From an uncultured Arenicella sp. (lineage in GTDB: Bacteria; Pseudomonadota; Gammaproteobacteria; Arenicellales; Arenicellaceae), in the NCBI GenBank assembly GCA_947499305.1, contig CANMNN010000024.1, forward strand, positions 1 through 64,000: 64,000 nucleotides of DNA, written 5' to 3'. The translations under genes and the position numbers were made by a program. The notes under the pieces were generated by a model that had not been told where the DNA came from, made no database searches, and saw nothing but the letters and a program-made list of their open reading frames with translations. Positions 1 to 8,260 of this stretch are shown piece by piece (position 1 is the first letter of the stretch; every line of letters begins with the position of its first letter).

Positions 1-288
1 TAAAGCTGAACATTAAAAAGATTTGCACTCTAAGTCTGTGGTTTGCATTAGGACTGATTCTATCGTCGATTAAATATCAACCCGGCGTGGTGAAAAGCAA
101 ATCCTCGCTCAAGCAATTTCAATTTCAGTCTTATATTATCCAGACCCAAAGAGACCGTTAAATATTAGAAAACCCTAGTCGCGTAATAAGCCGTAATACA
201 CGTAATTTAACAATCCCTCTATCTTAGCAACATAACTAAAAACGGCGCTAGAGCGCTTTATCCACAATATTCTACGGGTTATAGAAAC
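1..288. other. Left-edge region, no firm gene
   Basis: No convincing gene lies here. One plus-strand frame is open from base 3 to a stop at 159-161 (52 codons, no ATG, one hydrophobic stretch). It could be the 3' end of a gene entering from the left, but nothing in it is recognisable. From 162 to 288 the DNA is AT-rich and carries stops in all frames, which fits a promoter or leader for the small frame starting at 289. Confidence 0.25.
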
Positions 289-423
289 ATGGCAACACTA
301 ATCAAAAACGCTGTAAACACCGGCTTTAGCAATGCCGAACGGGCTAATGCGAAAATACAAACTAAACTCTATATGAGCTTAGTTGTCGGCGCATTTATTC
401 TTAGTGCCGGGGTGGCAGCCTAA
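289..423 (+). CDS. Possible 44-residue single-pass membrane peptide
   Basis: ATG at 289, stop TAA at 421-423, 44 codons. The first ~28 residues are polar and include charged residues. They are followed by a hydrophobic run (about residues 29-44, reading LYMSLVVGAFILSAGVAA) that ends at the C-terminus, as in a tail-anchored or small inner-membrane peptide. The stop overlaps, tail to tail, the stop of the leftward kinase gene. No strong ribosome binding site is visible before the ATG. No family is recognised. It may be a real small membrane protein or a chance frame. Confidence 0.3.
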   Translation: MATLIKNAVNTGFSNAERANAKIQTKLYMSLVVGAFILSAGVAA

Positions 424-1136
424 GATATGTCAGTTTGAAATGTAGACAGCAATTGCTTATTGCCTTCCCAGTTTTTCAAAAAACGTTTACGATCCTTAGC
501 GTGTCCTTTCATCCAAGTAACTGGGTTACTGTGTTGTTGAGCAGCGTCTAAATCAATGAAGTAAAGTTTTTCATCACTCCACATTAGATTGCTCGCTTTT
601 AAATCTCCATGCGTAAGGCGCGCGACTTTCATTTTCTCAAAAGCGTCTTCAATCGCTTCAGCTACTTTAAGCTGCTGAGCCTCATCCAACGTTGGCATTA
701 GCGTCAACAACTCTTGCCCCTCTAGATATTCGTTTAAGAAATAAGCATCTAAACGAAACGGACCAAAGCGATCTTCAAGCATCATAATAGGCGCTGCCAC
801 ATTTAAGCCTGCTTGAGAAAATGCATAACTCATCTGCCAGCAACGTCTAGCACGGGAACGACGTAATGCTCGCTTGATTTTGTGCCATTGATTTCGAGGG
901 TTATAGCGCTTAAGCACCATAACTTCGCCGGCCAACTCAATTTTGCTAACCGTTGTAGTTCGATCATGCTTGAACGCTTCATTAGTATCGACAAGCAATT
1001 GATTTAAACCTTTGGCTTTTACAGGTACCTTTTTAAGATAATCACTCGACATCCAAACGCGTGAACTCCAGTCAATGGTACGAGTAATTGGCTGATGAGC
1101 CCACTTAACGCGATCACTGGTATTTGCGATAGTCAT
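420..1136 (-). CDS. Kdo/WaaP-family LPS core kinase (InaA-like)
   Basis: Small protein-kinase-fold enzyme of 238 residues, expected to phosphorylate a sugar of the LPS inner core at the cytoplasmic face of the inner membrane. Visible kinase features: a possible ATP-binding lysine in MVLKRY (K76), the catalytic loop HGDLKASN (176-183, catalytic D178) and FIDLD (193-197) in the place of the metal-binding DFG. It is the last gene of the leftward waa operon, starting 3 bp after the stop of the waaG-waaP fusion, so it is almost certainly co-transcribed with it. The family (lipopolysaccharide kinase, Kdo/WaaP) is clear. Whether it acts on Kdo or on a heptose is not settled by the sequence. In Pseudomonas the same position holds similar small kinases. 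Confidence 0.8.
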   Translation of the reverse strand: MTIANTSDRVKWAHQPITRTIDWSSRVWMSSDYLKKVPVKAKGLNQLLVDTNEAFKHDRTTTVSKIELAGEVMVLKRYNPRNQWHKIKRALRRSRARRCWQMSYAFSQAGLNVAAPIMMLEDRFGPFRLDAYFLNEYLEGQELLTLMPTLDEAQQLKVAEAIEDAFEKMKVARLTHGDLKASNLMWSDEKLYFIDLDAAQQHSNPVTWMKGHAKDRKRFLKNWEGNKQLLSTFQTDIS

Positions 1137-1139
1137 TGG

Positions 1140-3263
1140 CTACTTACCAATAACTTGTCGGTGATCAGCGCTACTACTGCCGGCCTTATCAACTTCGTGC
1201 AAATCTGACTTGGCCGTCTCGCTGAAGTCGCCTTCAATAATTTGAGACGGGCTCGCGTTTTGCCTTTTAAGCTTTTCCAAGACTAATGCTTTGCGTTTCT
1301 CAGACTCATAAAGCTTGTTGCCGCGACTAACCACCTTGCGCCAAAAACTCATTTCAGAGCGCAAAATTTCACGTAAAGGCTTTCCTCGATAGAGCTTCAT
1401 AAAACGCAGCAAATCTCTGGTAGTTAAACCGATTTCTTTACTAGAGTAGTAGAGACCAGCGATATCTTTAACAGCCCAACGCTCAGGCGTTTTGCGACGC
1501 ATTTGAATGCGATGCAAATCGATTAAATAGAGTTTGCTCTCAGGTGATACCCGATTGTCAGCTTCAAAATGATAATCAAGCAAGAAGTGGCATAAATAAA
1601 AGTCACGATGGTTGGCGCCGTTCTCATGAATTACCCGCGCAGTTTCAACAACCTTATTGAGAATCCAGCGTTTTAATCGTACTTGCTTTAAAGTTCGAGG
1701 CGGATTGTGTTGCCAATCGCCACAAAAGTCTTCTAAGCTAGTTTCAGTAGGCAATGCCTCGGTAACAATGAACGAATGCTTAGTCGCAGGATTCTTGCCG
1801 CGAATACCATAGGCTGCGACGGTCATGGTATCGATCTCTAAATCTTTGAGTCGATGTACGCCGTGCCATTCATTCAACGCACCAACAACTGGCGCTCTGA
1901 GATAGGTAAGATTCTTAACGATTTCACCCCAGCCTACCCCGGTATGCATTTTCAAAAAGTAATCTTTATTGCCACGCGTAAAGCGAAGGGTTCGCCTGCC
2001 AAGCGCCTCACGATAAACCTTACCTTCGATATTCATCATTTGATAGAACGAGTCTTCGCCTTTTAGTGCTTGGCGTAACTCATTGGTAATGTAGAGTGAT
2101 TCATCTCTTTTTTGGCGCTGCTCACCGGGCAAATACAGTCGATGCTGAACACAGGTTTGCTCAATAAAATCAACGGCCCGCTGAGGCATTACATATAAAC
2201 TTGGATTCTGACCGTACTTTAATCCGTTCTCACGCCATCTATCTTTTTGATCTGATAACAGCATTTCGAGTAGTTTTTGATTCAACTCATCTTGCGAGAA
2301 TCGCTTGCGCAACACATAGCCAGCATCAGCCATTTTGATATGCGGTGCATAACCACAAACTGGCGTTGCCAATACCGGCAAGCCTGAAACAATTGCTTCG
2401 AGTAACACGCCGCCGGTTGTCTCAGCATAGGCTGGGTGTAATAGCATATCGCCCGCTTTCATTAAGGCAGGCACATCTTTGCGACCACCCAGAAAATGAA
2501 TATTGTCGGCCACATCATGACGCTTTGCTAAGCGATGAAAGTTTTCGGTTTTATCCTGGCCAACCACAAACAGCTTGGTTCTCTCGAGTAATTCTTTTGG
2601 TAAATTAGCTAGCGCCAAAATGGCTCTATCAAGGCCTTTGGTTTGAAAGCCTGAGCCAATAAGAAGTACTAAGTTGTCATCATCACGAAGGCCCAAGGAC
2701 GTGCGCAAAGAAGCGCGATCTGGTAGTTGATCTAGGTTTGCCCAGCGCGCTTTTTCGAGGGTCGGCGGTAAGCACAAAAAACGAGAGTCTTGAGTTAGAT
2801 AATACTGCTGATAAATTAACTTTTCTCGATCAGACAGTGACAAGATATTGGTTCTCGAAGAGGCTTCAAAAACACCCCGTTCAAAGCTTGAGAAGTATAG
2901 GAATCGAGGAGTAAATCGATAAAAGAACGAGTGACGTAAAAACGAACGCCCTACATAGCAATAATCGCCGCAATAATAGATATCCATCCCAGGAATCTTA
3001 TTAAAGCCGACAACGACATCAAACTCTCGGGTTTTTAGTATCTTCCTCAGCTTACGATGAAAAGTAGCCGCACGAGTATGATTTGTTAGCGCGAAGTGCT
3101 TTATCAGCACCACTTCGACGCCATCCGGTACGTCACCTTCCCAGCTGCCTGTGAAGACAGTCGCTTTATGGCCACGTTGGGTGCACTCATTAGCGATTCG
3201 CAGCATATCTAACGATAGGCCGCTGTACGGAAAGTGTTTATATAGACAAAAGGCGAAGTGCAT
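1140..3263 (-). CDS. Fused LPS core glycosyltransferase (WaaG) and heptose kinase (WaaP)
   Basis: A 707-residue protein joining two enzymes that are normally separate. Residues 1-~375 are a GT-B, GT4-family transferase like WaaG, which adds the first hexose to heptose II. It starts with the WaaG-like AFCLYKHFPYSGL and has the EX7E pair in ETTGGVLLEA (about 281-289). Residues ~390-660 are a WaaP/RfaP kinase with FLKMH (lysine about 438), catalytic loop NHRDFYLCH (about 551-559) and LIDLHR (about 580-585). A charged, low-complexity tail follows. ATG at 3263 is preferred over a TTG 30 bp upstream because WaaG homologues begin at this motif. It lies 96 bp after waaC and 3 bp before the next kinase. 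WaaP is normally needed for outer-membrane integrity, so the fusion may couple glycosylation and phosphorylation of the core. Confidence 0.85.
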   Translation of the reverse strand: MHFAFCLYKHFPYSGLSLDMLRIANECTQRGHKATVFTGSWEGDVPDGVEVVLIKHFALTNHTRAATFHRKLRKILKTREFDVVVGFNKIPGMDIYYCGDYCYVGRSFLRHSFFYRFTPRFLYFSSFERGVFEASSRTNILSLSDREKLIYQQYYLTQDSRFLCLPPTLEKARWANLDQLPDRASLRTSLGLRDDDNLVLLIGSGFQTKGLDRAILALANLPKELLERTKLFVVGQDKTENFHRLAKRHDVADNIHFLGGRKDVPALMKAGDMLLHPAYAETTGGVLLEAIVSGLPVLATPVCGYAPHIKMADAGYVLRKRFSQDELNQKLLEMLLSDQKDRWRENGLKYGQNPSLYVMPQRAVDFIEQTCVQHRLYLPGEQRQKRDESLYITNELRQALKGEDSFYQMMNIEGKVYREALGRRTLRFTRGNKDYFLKMHTGVGWGEIVKNLTYLRAPVVGALNEWHGVHRLKDLEIDTMTVAAYGIRGKNPATKHSFIVTEALPTETSLEDFCGDWQHNPPRTLKQVRLKRWILNKVVETARVIHENGANHRDFYLCHFLLDYHFEADNRVSPESKLYLIDLHRIQMRRKTPERWAVKDIAGLYYSSKEIGLTTRDLLRFMKLYRGKPLREILRSEMSFWRKVVSRGNKLYESEKRKALVLEKLKRQNASPSQIIEGDFSETAKSDLHEVDKAGSSSADHRQVIGK

Positions 3264-3359
3264 AATTGATTGGGCTCTCGAACTAGAAACCAATTATACG
3301 CTTAAAAACAGAAGCATTCGCATTTTAGCGACGCTTTTTACTCGAATTTAACCGATTTG

Positions 3360-4415
3360 TTAACTAATCTGAGACTTCAATCGTCGCCAAATAGCGTTGG
3401 GGCTTAGTTCTAAATTAGACTCTGACGCAATGTAGCACGGTGGTTCGCTCACTGTTTCATTCAACTTAGGGCAATTCTTAAGCATGCATGGCGAACAGGA
3501 ATACTGACTTTGAACTAGGGTTTGATTTTTGCCTTTAGCGCCGGTTAATGAAGCATCGGTCGAACCATAAATTGAGATACAGGGCACACCTAAAGCGGCC
3601 GCCATATGCCCGAGACCGGTATCGACTGCAATTGCACCTTTGATTCCAGATATCGTGTGTGCCAACTCGGTTAAGCTCGAACGCTCAAGCACGGTGATTT
3701 CAGGGCGAGCTTCGGCAATCCAGTTTGCTCGCTGATATTCAGCTTCATTTCCCCAAGCTAGTTTAATAGTATATCCATCGTCACACGCCAACTCCGCGAT
3801 ATCGCGCCACAATTGCCTAGGCAAATGCTTTGTAGCCCATGTTGTGCCATGAAATAACATAATGGCCTTATCTTGCTGTTCAGCGCTTGAATCATCAGAA
3901 CTGAGAGGCGGCAAGCTCAGAGAATAATCGAGCATGTCACTGCCAAGCGAGTATTCAAACACGCCAGCAAATAATTGGCGCAAACGATCAATCGCATGCT
4001 GCGCTCGCGGCACGTCTATTTTACGATGGTAAAGCCTAGCTGCAGGAGACTCTTTAATTGACTTGCCACTAAAGCCAGCTCGAAAACCACCTTTGTTTAG
4101 CTTGGCAAAAAGTGCAAAACCGGCGCTTTTCATTAAGCCTTGAGCATCGACCACGACGTCGTACCGTTCAGCACGAAGTTCTTTTAAAAAGGCACGAAAC
4201 TCAGAAATATTTTTACGATTTAAACTTCGCCAACGACGCGTCGACACTTTAATAACTCGACCAACTGATGGATGCCATTTAGGGATTTCGGCAAAACTAT
4301 CTTCGACCATCCAATCGACCGAAACATCTTTATGGCTAAGCCTTAAATCCGAGAGCGCGGGCATCAAATGCAATACATCGCCCATTGATGTGAGCTTCAC
4401 CACAAGCACTCGCAT
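3360..4415 (-). CDS. waaC: LPS heptosyltransferase I
   Basis: GT9-family enzyme that transfers the first L-glycero-D-manno-heptose from ADP-heptose to Kdo2-lipid A on the inner leaflet of the inner membrane. It has 351 residues, slightly longer than usual (about 320). The N-terminus has the WaaC signature VLVVKLTSMGDVLH with the conserved Asp13. VVVDAQGLMKSA (87-98) and DTGLGHMAAALGVP (265-278, nucleotide-binding loop) follow. The gene begins 2 bp after the waaF stop, so the two are translationally linked, in the usual waaF-waaC order. The C-terminal part contains a cluster of cysteines (CSPCMLKNC) of a kind common in GT9 proteins. Confidence 0.92.
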   Translation of the reverse strand: MRVLVVKLTSMGDVLHLMPALSDLRLSHKDVSVDWMVEDSFAEIPKWHPSVGRVIKVSTRRWRSLNRKNISEFRAFLKELRAERYDVVVDAQGLMKSAGFALFAKLNKGGFRAGFSGKSIKESPAARLYHRKIDVPRAQHAIDRLRQLFAGVFEYSLGSDMLDYSLSLPPLSSDDSSAEQQDKAIMLFHGTTWATKHLPRQLWRDIAELACDDGYTIKLAWGNEAEYQRANWIAEARPEITVLERSSLTELAHTISGIKGAIAVDTGLGHMAAALGVPCISIYGSTDASLTGAKGKNQTLVQSQYSCSPCMLKNCPKLNETVSEPPCYIASESNLELSPNAIWRRLKSQIS

Positions 4416-4417
4416 GC

Positions 4418-5482
4418 TTACGCCTCTCCTGAATTTAGTGTGTCGGCATCTGGGCTTAATAAGAGTTTTTCAGACAACGAGATTACGCTCGATGGCGCCA
4501 GCTTTTTTAAGCAATCGAGATGTTCGAGTGGGCATTCGCGTTTAAAACACGGGCTGCACTCCAGGCCTAAACGAGCAATTGAATGATTCTTACTCAGCGG
4601 TGGCGTATGCCCTGGATCGGTCGAACCGTAAACTGCAACAAGTGGCTTTTGCAACGCCGCGGCAATGTGCATTAAGCCTGAATCGTTAGCCACTACCAGT
4701 GATGCGAACGACATTAAATCCACCGCTTGAGGCAAGGAGGTTTTACCCGCCAAGACATTCGTTTTGCAATTAGTCAGGGCGTCGATCTCTAAACACGAGA
4801 GTTTATCTTTATCTGAACCAAGCAGCCAAACTTGCCAATCTTTGTCTAAATAATGATTCGCTAATTCCGCGTAGTGCGAAATCGGCCATTGCTTAGACGG
4901 GCCGAACTCTGCCCCAGGGCAAAGAACCAACACTTTTGTTTCGAGGCTAAGCGCATTATCAAGTAGGACCTGTTGAGCCGACTCAATGTCGACAACAAGC
5001 TGCGGTACTGGCACCGAGGCAATCGCTCGCACTTCGGCGCCTTTATCTAAGCCTAGCGCAATAAAACGCTGCACCGTCATTGGTATCGCTTGCTTATCGA
5101 GCTTACGAATATCGTTTAGAAACCCCCAACGTTGCTCGCCTATAAAACCTGTGCGCTTTGGGATTTTGGCGACCGCAGGAACCAACGCCGATTTTAGCGA
5201 GTTGGGTAAAAGAATAGTGTCGGTATAGCCTTTATTGCGAAGACTTTTGCCGAGCTTTATACGCTCGCCTAAACTCAGCTTTCCATGATTGAATTTAGCG
5301 GCGATGAGCTCAGTGACCTCAGGCATACGATCAATCAAAGCCGCAGTCCAAGCGGGCGCTAGAACATCAATCTGGCAATCGGGCTCACGCTGTTTAATAT
5401 CAATGAACAAGCTCTGCGCCATCACCATGTCACCGACCCATGAAGGGCCGATGATTAGGTATTTTTTAGTCGGAGCTGACAC
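4418..5482 (-). CDS. waaF: LPS heptosyltransferase II
   Basis: GT9 enzyme adding the second heptose of the LPS inner core, using ADP-heptose in the cytoplasm. It has 354 residues, the normal length. It opens with YLIIGPSWVGDMVMAQSL, the WaaF form of the GT9 start (Asp18), and carries PGAEFGPSKQWP (189-200) and the nucleotide-binding NDSGLMHIAAALQKP (266-280). The start codon is GTG at 5482. It sits 37 bp downstream of ilvE and 2 bp upstream of waaC, an arrangement known from Pseudomonas. The paralogue waaC next door shares the fold but differs in the N-terminal signature, which is how the two were told apart. Confidence 0.93.
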   Translation of the reverse strand: MSAPTKKYLIIGPSWVGDMVMAQSLFIDIKQREPDCQIDVLAPAWTAALIDRMPEVTELIAAKFNHGKLSLGERIKLGKSLRNKGYTDTILLPNSLKSALVPAVAKIPKRTGFIGEQRWGFLNDIRKLDKQAIPMTVQRFIALGLDKGAEVRAIASVPVPQLVVDIESAQQVLLDNALSLETKVLVLCPGAEFGPSKQWPISHYAELANHYLDKDWQVWLLGSDKDKLSCLEIDALTNCKTNVLAGKTSLPQAVDLMSFASLVVANDSGLMHIAAALQKPLVAVYGSTDPGHTPPLSKNHSIARLGLECSPCFKRECPLEHLDCLKKLAPSSVISLSEKLLLSPDADTLNSGEA

Positions 5483-5519
5483 TATTTGAAGCCCTAAACT
5501 CTTTCCTTAATGGGTCAGC

Positions 5520-6443
5520 TTACACCAAGGTCAACCAAGACATGCGATCAGGGTTGCGACCATTTACCACATCGAAATAACGGGTTTGTATTTCTTTGGT
5601 TATTTCGCCGCGCTTACCGTCGCCAATAATACGATCATCAAGCGAACTAATTGGCGTTACTTCGGCAGCAGTGCCAGTAAAGAAAGCTTCGTCCGCTGTG
5701 TAGATTTCGTCTCGGGTAATCTGCTTTTCAACTACTTCCATACCCATATCATCTTTTAGTAATTCAACGATAGTGTCGCGGGTAATGCCTTCAAGAGCCG
5801 AGGTTAATGACGGCGTGTAAATCTTCCCACGTCGTACTATAAAAATATTCTCGCCCGAACCTTCAGCAACGTAGCCGGTGGTATCAAGCATTAGTGCTTC
5901 GTCGTAGCCAGCATTCTCGGCCTCTTGCAGTGCCATGATCGAGTTAGTGTAATGGCCGTTGGTTTTCGCCTTCGCCATGGTGCTGTTTACGTGATGACGA
6001 TTAAATGACGAGGTTTTAACACGAATCCCGTTTTCAAGCGCTTCATCGCCAAGATAAGCTCCCCAAGGCCAAGCGGCAACCATCAGGTGAGTTTTCAAGC
6101 CTTTAGCATGCAAACCCATCGCTTCTGAGCCGTAGTAAGCCATTGGGCGTAAATAGCCTGATTCTAGGTTGTTTCGGCGCACGCACTCTAGCTGAGCTTG
6201 GTTGATCTCTTCAACCGAATACGGGATCTTCATGCCCATAATCTTAGCCGACTGTAGCAATCGCTCAGTATGGCGATTCAACCGAAAAATAGCAGGGCCT
6301 TCAGAGGTAGCATACGCACGCACACCTTCAAATACGCCTACGCCGTAATGCAATGTATGGGTTAGTACATGCACCTTGGCATCGCGCCAATCTACAAACT
6401 CACCATCCATCCAAATATAACCATCACGATCATCAAACGACAT
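5520..6443 (-). CDS. ilvE: Branched-chain amino acid aminotransferase
   Basis: Class IV PLP-dependent transaminase that performs the last step of valine, leucine and isoleucine synthesis (2-oxo acid plus glutamate). It has 307 residues, typical length. The PLP lysine is K160 in MAKAKTNGHYTNS. Other conserved parts are LTHTLHYGVGVFEGVRAY (27-44), FNRHHVNSTMAK and the cofactor-phosphate region VAEGSGENIF. It is first in the leftward transcription unit that continues into waaF, as in pseudomonads. A 10-bp palindrome CACATATGTG lies about 40 bp upstream of the start (6483-6492), in its promoter region. Its significance is unknown. Confidence 0.95.
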   Translation of the reverse strand: MSFDDRDGYIWMDGEFVDWRDAKVHVLTHTLHYGVGVFEGVRAYATSEGPAIFRLNRHTERLLQSAKIMGMKIPYSVEEINQAQLECVRRNNLESGYLRPMAYYGSEAMGLHAKGLKTHLMVAAWPWGAYLGDEALENGIRVKTSSFNRHHVNSTMAKAKTNGHYTNSIMALQEAENAGYDEALMLDTTGYVAEGSGENIFIVRRGKIYTPSLTSALEGITRDTIVELLKDDMGMEVVEKQITRDEIYTADEAFFTGTAAEVTPISSLDDRIIGDGKRGEITKEIQTRYFDVVNGRNPDRMSWLTLV

Positions 6444-6551
6444 TGCCTTTTCTCCGAAACATCTCTAAATAAGTTTTTCGGCCACATATGTGACCACAAG
6501 AGGCCAATTATAAGGCTTTGAGTAAAAAAGGCGTTTATTTTTTTGCAAAAG

Positions 6552-6577
6552 TGTCGAATTCAGCGAGGTTTAAACGA
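6552..6577 (+). promoter_or_regulatory. Putative ECF42-type sigma factor promoter
   Basis: TGTCGA at 6552-6557, a 17-bp spacer, then CGA at 6575-6577, about 80 bp before the DGPF gene. As I recall, this spacing and sequence match the reported ECF42 promoter (TGTCGA at -35, CGA/TC at -10). The downstream operon encodes exactly that sigma type, so autoregulation is the simple reading. The assignment is by eye. Confidence 0.6.
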
Positions 6578-6657
6578 CTTAACTGTGAGCAGAGGCTCAA
6601 ATTGGATATTTGTCTGATTTTAAATCACAATGAAAACTAAATTTACGGAGCTAAAAT

Positions 6658-7005
6658 ATGCAATTCATCGCACTTATTTATGATGTTGAAGGCAGCGAAG
6701 ATGTCGATTGGGACACTTTAATGGAGCAATACGGGGAATTCAGCGCAGGGCTTACGTCAGCCGGAAACATGCTTGGAGGAGAGGCGCTTGAACCAATCTC
6801 GACAGCAACATCGGTACGCGTTAGAAACGGAAAAACCGAGATTGTCGACGGCCCTTTCGCCGAAACCAAAGAGCAACTGGGGGGCTTTTATTTGATGAAC
6901 TGTGAAAACCTTGATGAAGCTATTAAGTGGGCGGCAAAAATACCGACGGCTCGTTACGGCACCGTCGAAATAAGGCCTGTAATGGTATTTGATGGAGAAC
7001 AATAG
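6658..7005 (+). CDS. DGPF/YCII-domain protein (ECF42 partner)
   Basis: Small ferredoxin-like-fold protein of 115 residues with the family hallmark DGPFAETKEQLGGF (64-77). It is preceded by a good ribosome binding site (ACGGAG, 9 bp before the ATG). DGPF proteins are the usual genetic partner of ECF42 sigma factors. Here the stop codon overlaps the start of the sigma gene, so the two are translationally coupled. The biochemical role of the family is not established. It is thought to be either a sensor/regulator of the sigma factor or part of its stress regulon. The protein has no signal peptide and should be cytoplasmic. Confidence 0.9.
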   Translation: MQFIALIYDVEGSEDVDWDTLMEQYGEFSAGLTSAGNMLGGEALEPISTATSVRVRNGKTEIVDGPFAETKEQLGGFYLMNCENLDEAIKWAAKIPTARYGTVEIRPVMVFDGEQ

Positions 7006-8233
7006 TGCCGAGCGCAAAGTGAAGAAACTCGATTTAGCGCAGCTCTTTCGCGCTGAATCGGGGCGCATATTGGCAATTTTGGTCTCTGAATGTAAGGACA
7101 TTCAGCTGGCTGAAGATGCGCTTCAAGACGCCTGCATCCAAGCCACACAACAATGGCCAAACGCTGCTCCGCACAATCAAACAGCATGGCTACTTAATGC
7201 AGCCCGGCGAAGAATGATAGACCGCCAGAGAACTGCATCTCGGCAACGCAAATTAAACGCATTACACCTCAACTGCACCGCGCAGTCAGAGGCTAATCTA
7301 GAGTCCGAACAAGAAATCCCTGATGAGCGCCTAAAGCTTATCTTTACCTGCTGCCACCCGTCACTCAATCAAAACGCGCAAGTTGCACTGACGCTAAAAA
7401 CGCTATGCGGCCTGAGCACACTTGAGATTGCAAGAGCCTATTTGTGCTCCGAAACGGCGATACAGCAGCGGCTTGTTCGTGCTAAAAAGAAAATTCGATC
7501 AGCAGGCATTGCCTATCAGGTGCCAGAAGGTAAGGACTTAAGCGCTCGCTTAGACTCAGTGCTAACCACGATTTATCTTATTTTTAACGAGTCTTATAGT
7601 GCGTATTCAGGTCAATCATTAACCCGAGAGGATTTAGGCAATGAAGCGATACGCCTAGCTGAGGTTCTGTTTACCTTGCTACCCGAGCCCGAAGTGGGCG
7701 GGCTACTTGCCCTAATGCTTCTACATCAATCTCGAAACAACTCTCGCTCATCCGAGCATGGAGAATTTGTTCCGCTTGAATATCAAGATAGATCAACTTG
7801 GGACCAAGTAAAAATCAGTCGTGGTCGACGCCTATTGCTCGGCTGCCTAGGTCAAAATCGCGCAGGTAAATTTCAGATTCAAGCCGCGATAAGTGCGCTT
7901 CACTCAGAAGCCGACTGTTGGAAAAACACTGATTGGCAGCAAATAAAATTACTCTACGCCGAGTTATTTAAACTCCTACCCTCGCCTGTGGTCAGGCTCA
8001 ACAGCCTAGTGACGGTGGCGAATCAAGGCAATGTGCTAGAAGCAATGAAAAGCCTAAAGCAAGTTGAAAGTGAGCTGAAGGACTATCAGCCATTCTATGC
8101 CGCAAAGGCCGACTTACACGCCAAACTAGGCCAAATAGAAGACGCTAGAGCGTGTTACCACCAGGCGATATCAATGAGCAACAATCAGGTCGAGCTAGCG
8201 TTTCTGATGTCAAAACTCAAGAGTCTTAATTAA
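6992..8233 (+). CDS. ECF42-type RNA polymerase sigma factor with C-terminal TPR-like domain
   Basis: A 413-residue sigma-70 family protein, about twice the length of a simple ECF factor. The N-terminal ~75 residues form region 2 (QLAEDALQDACIQATQQWP), and regions 3/4 lie at about 105-165 with the helix-turn-helix GLSTLEIARAYLCSETAIQQ. The C-terminal ~230 residues are the helical extension of this subgroup: IYLIFNESYSAYSGQ, EALRLAEVL-type segments, and TPR-like repeats near the end (YAAKADLHAKLGQIEDARACY). ATG at 6992 is chosen over a TTG just before it. It overlaps the DGPF gene by 14 bp. No anti-sigma factor is adjacent, as expected for ECF42, where the C-terminal domain is thought to control activity. 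Confidence 0.9.
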   Translation: MENNSAERKVKKLDLAQLFRAESGRILAILVSECKDIQLAEDALQDACIQATQQWPNAAPHNQTAWLLNAARRRMIDRQRTASRQRKLNALHLNCTAQSEANLESEQEIPDERLKLIFTCCHPSLNQNAQVALTLKTLCGLSTLEIARAYLCSETAIQQRLVRAKKKIRSAGIAYQVPEGKDLSARLDSVLTTIYLIFNESYSAYSGQSLTREDLGNEAIRLAEVLFTLLPEPEVGGLLALMLLHQSRNNSRSSEHGEFVPLEYQDRSTWDQVKISRGRRLLLGCLGQNRAGKFQIQAAISALHSEADCWKNTDWQQIKLLYAELFKLLPSPVVRLNSLVTVANQGNVLEAMKSLKQVESELKDYQPFYAAKADLHAKLGQIEDARACYHQAISMSNNQVELAFLMSKLKSLN

Positions 8234-8260
8234 CAAGTGGATTGGGAAACCGACTAAGCC

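Noticed and set aside
3264..3293. TTG start 30 bp before the WaaG-WaaP ATG
   Set aside because: WaaG proteins begin directly at the (M)xxAFCLYK motif, which follows the ATG at 3263.
6483..6492. Palindrome CACATATGTG upstream of ilvE as an operator
   Set aside because: A single 10-bp palindrome can arise by chance, and no regulator or second copy supports it.
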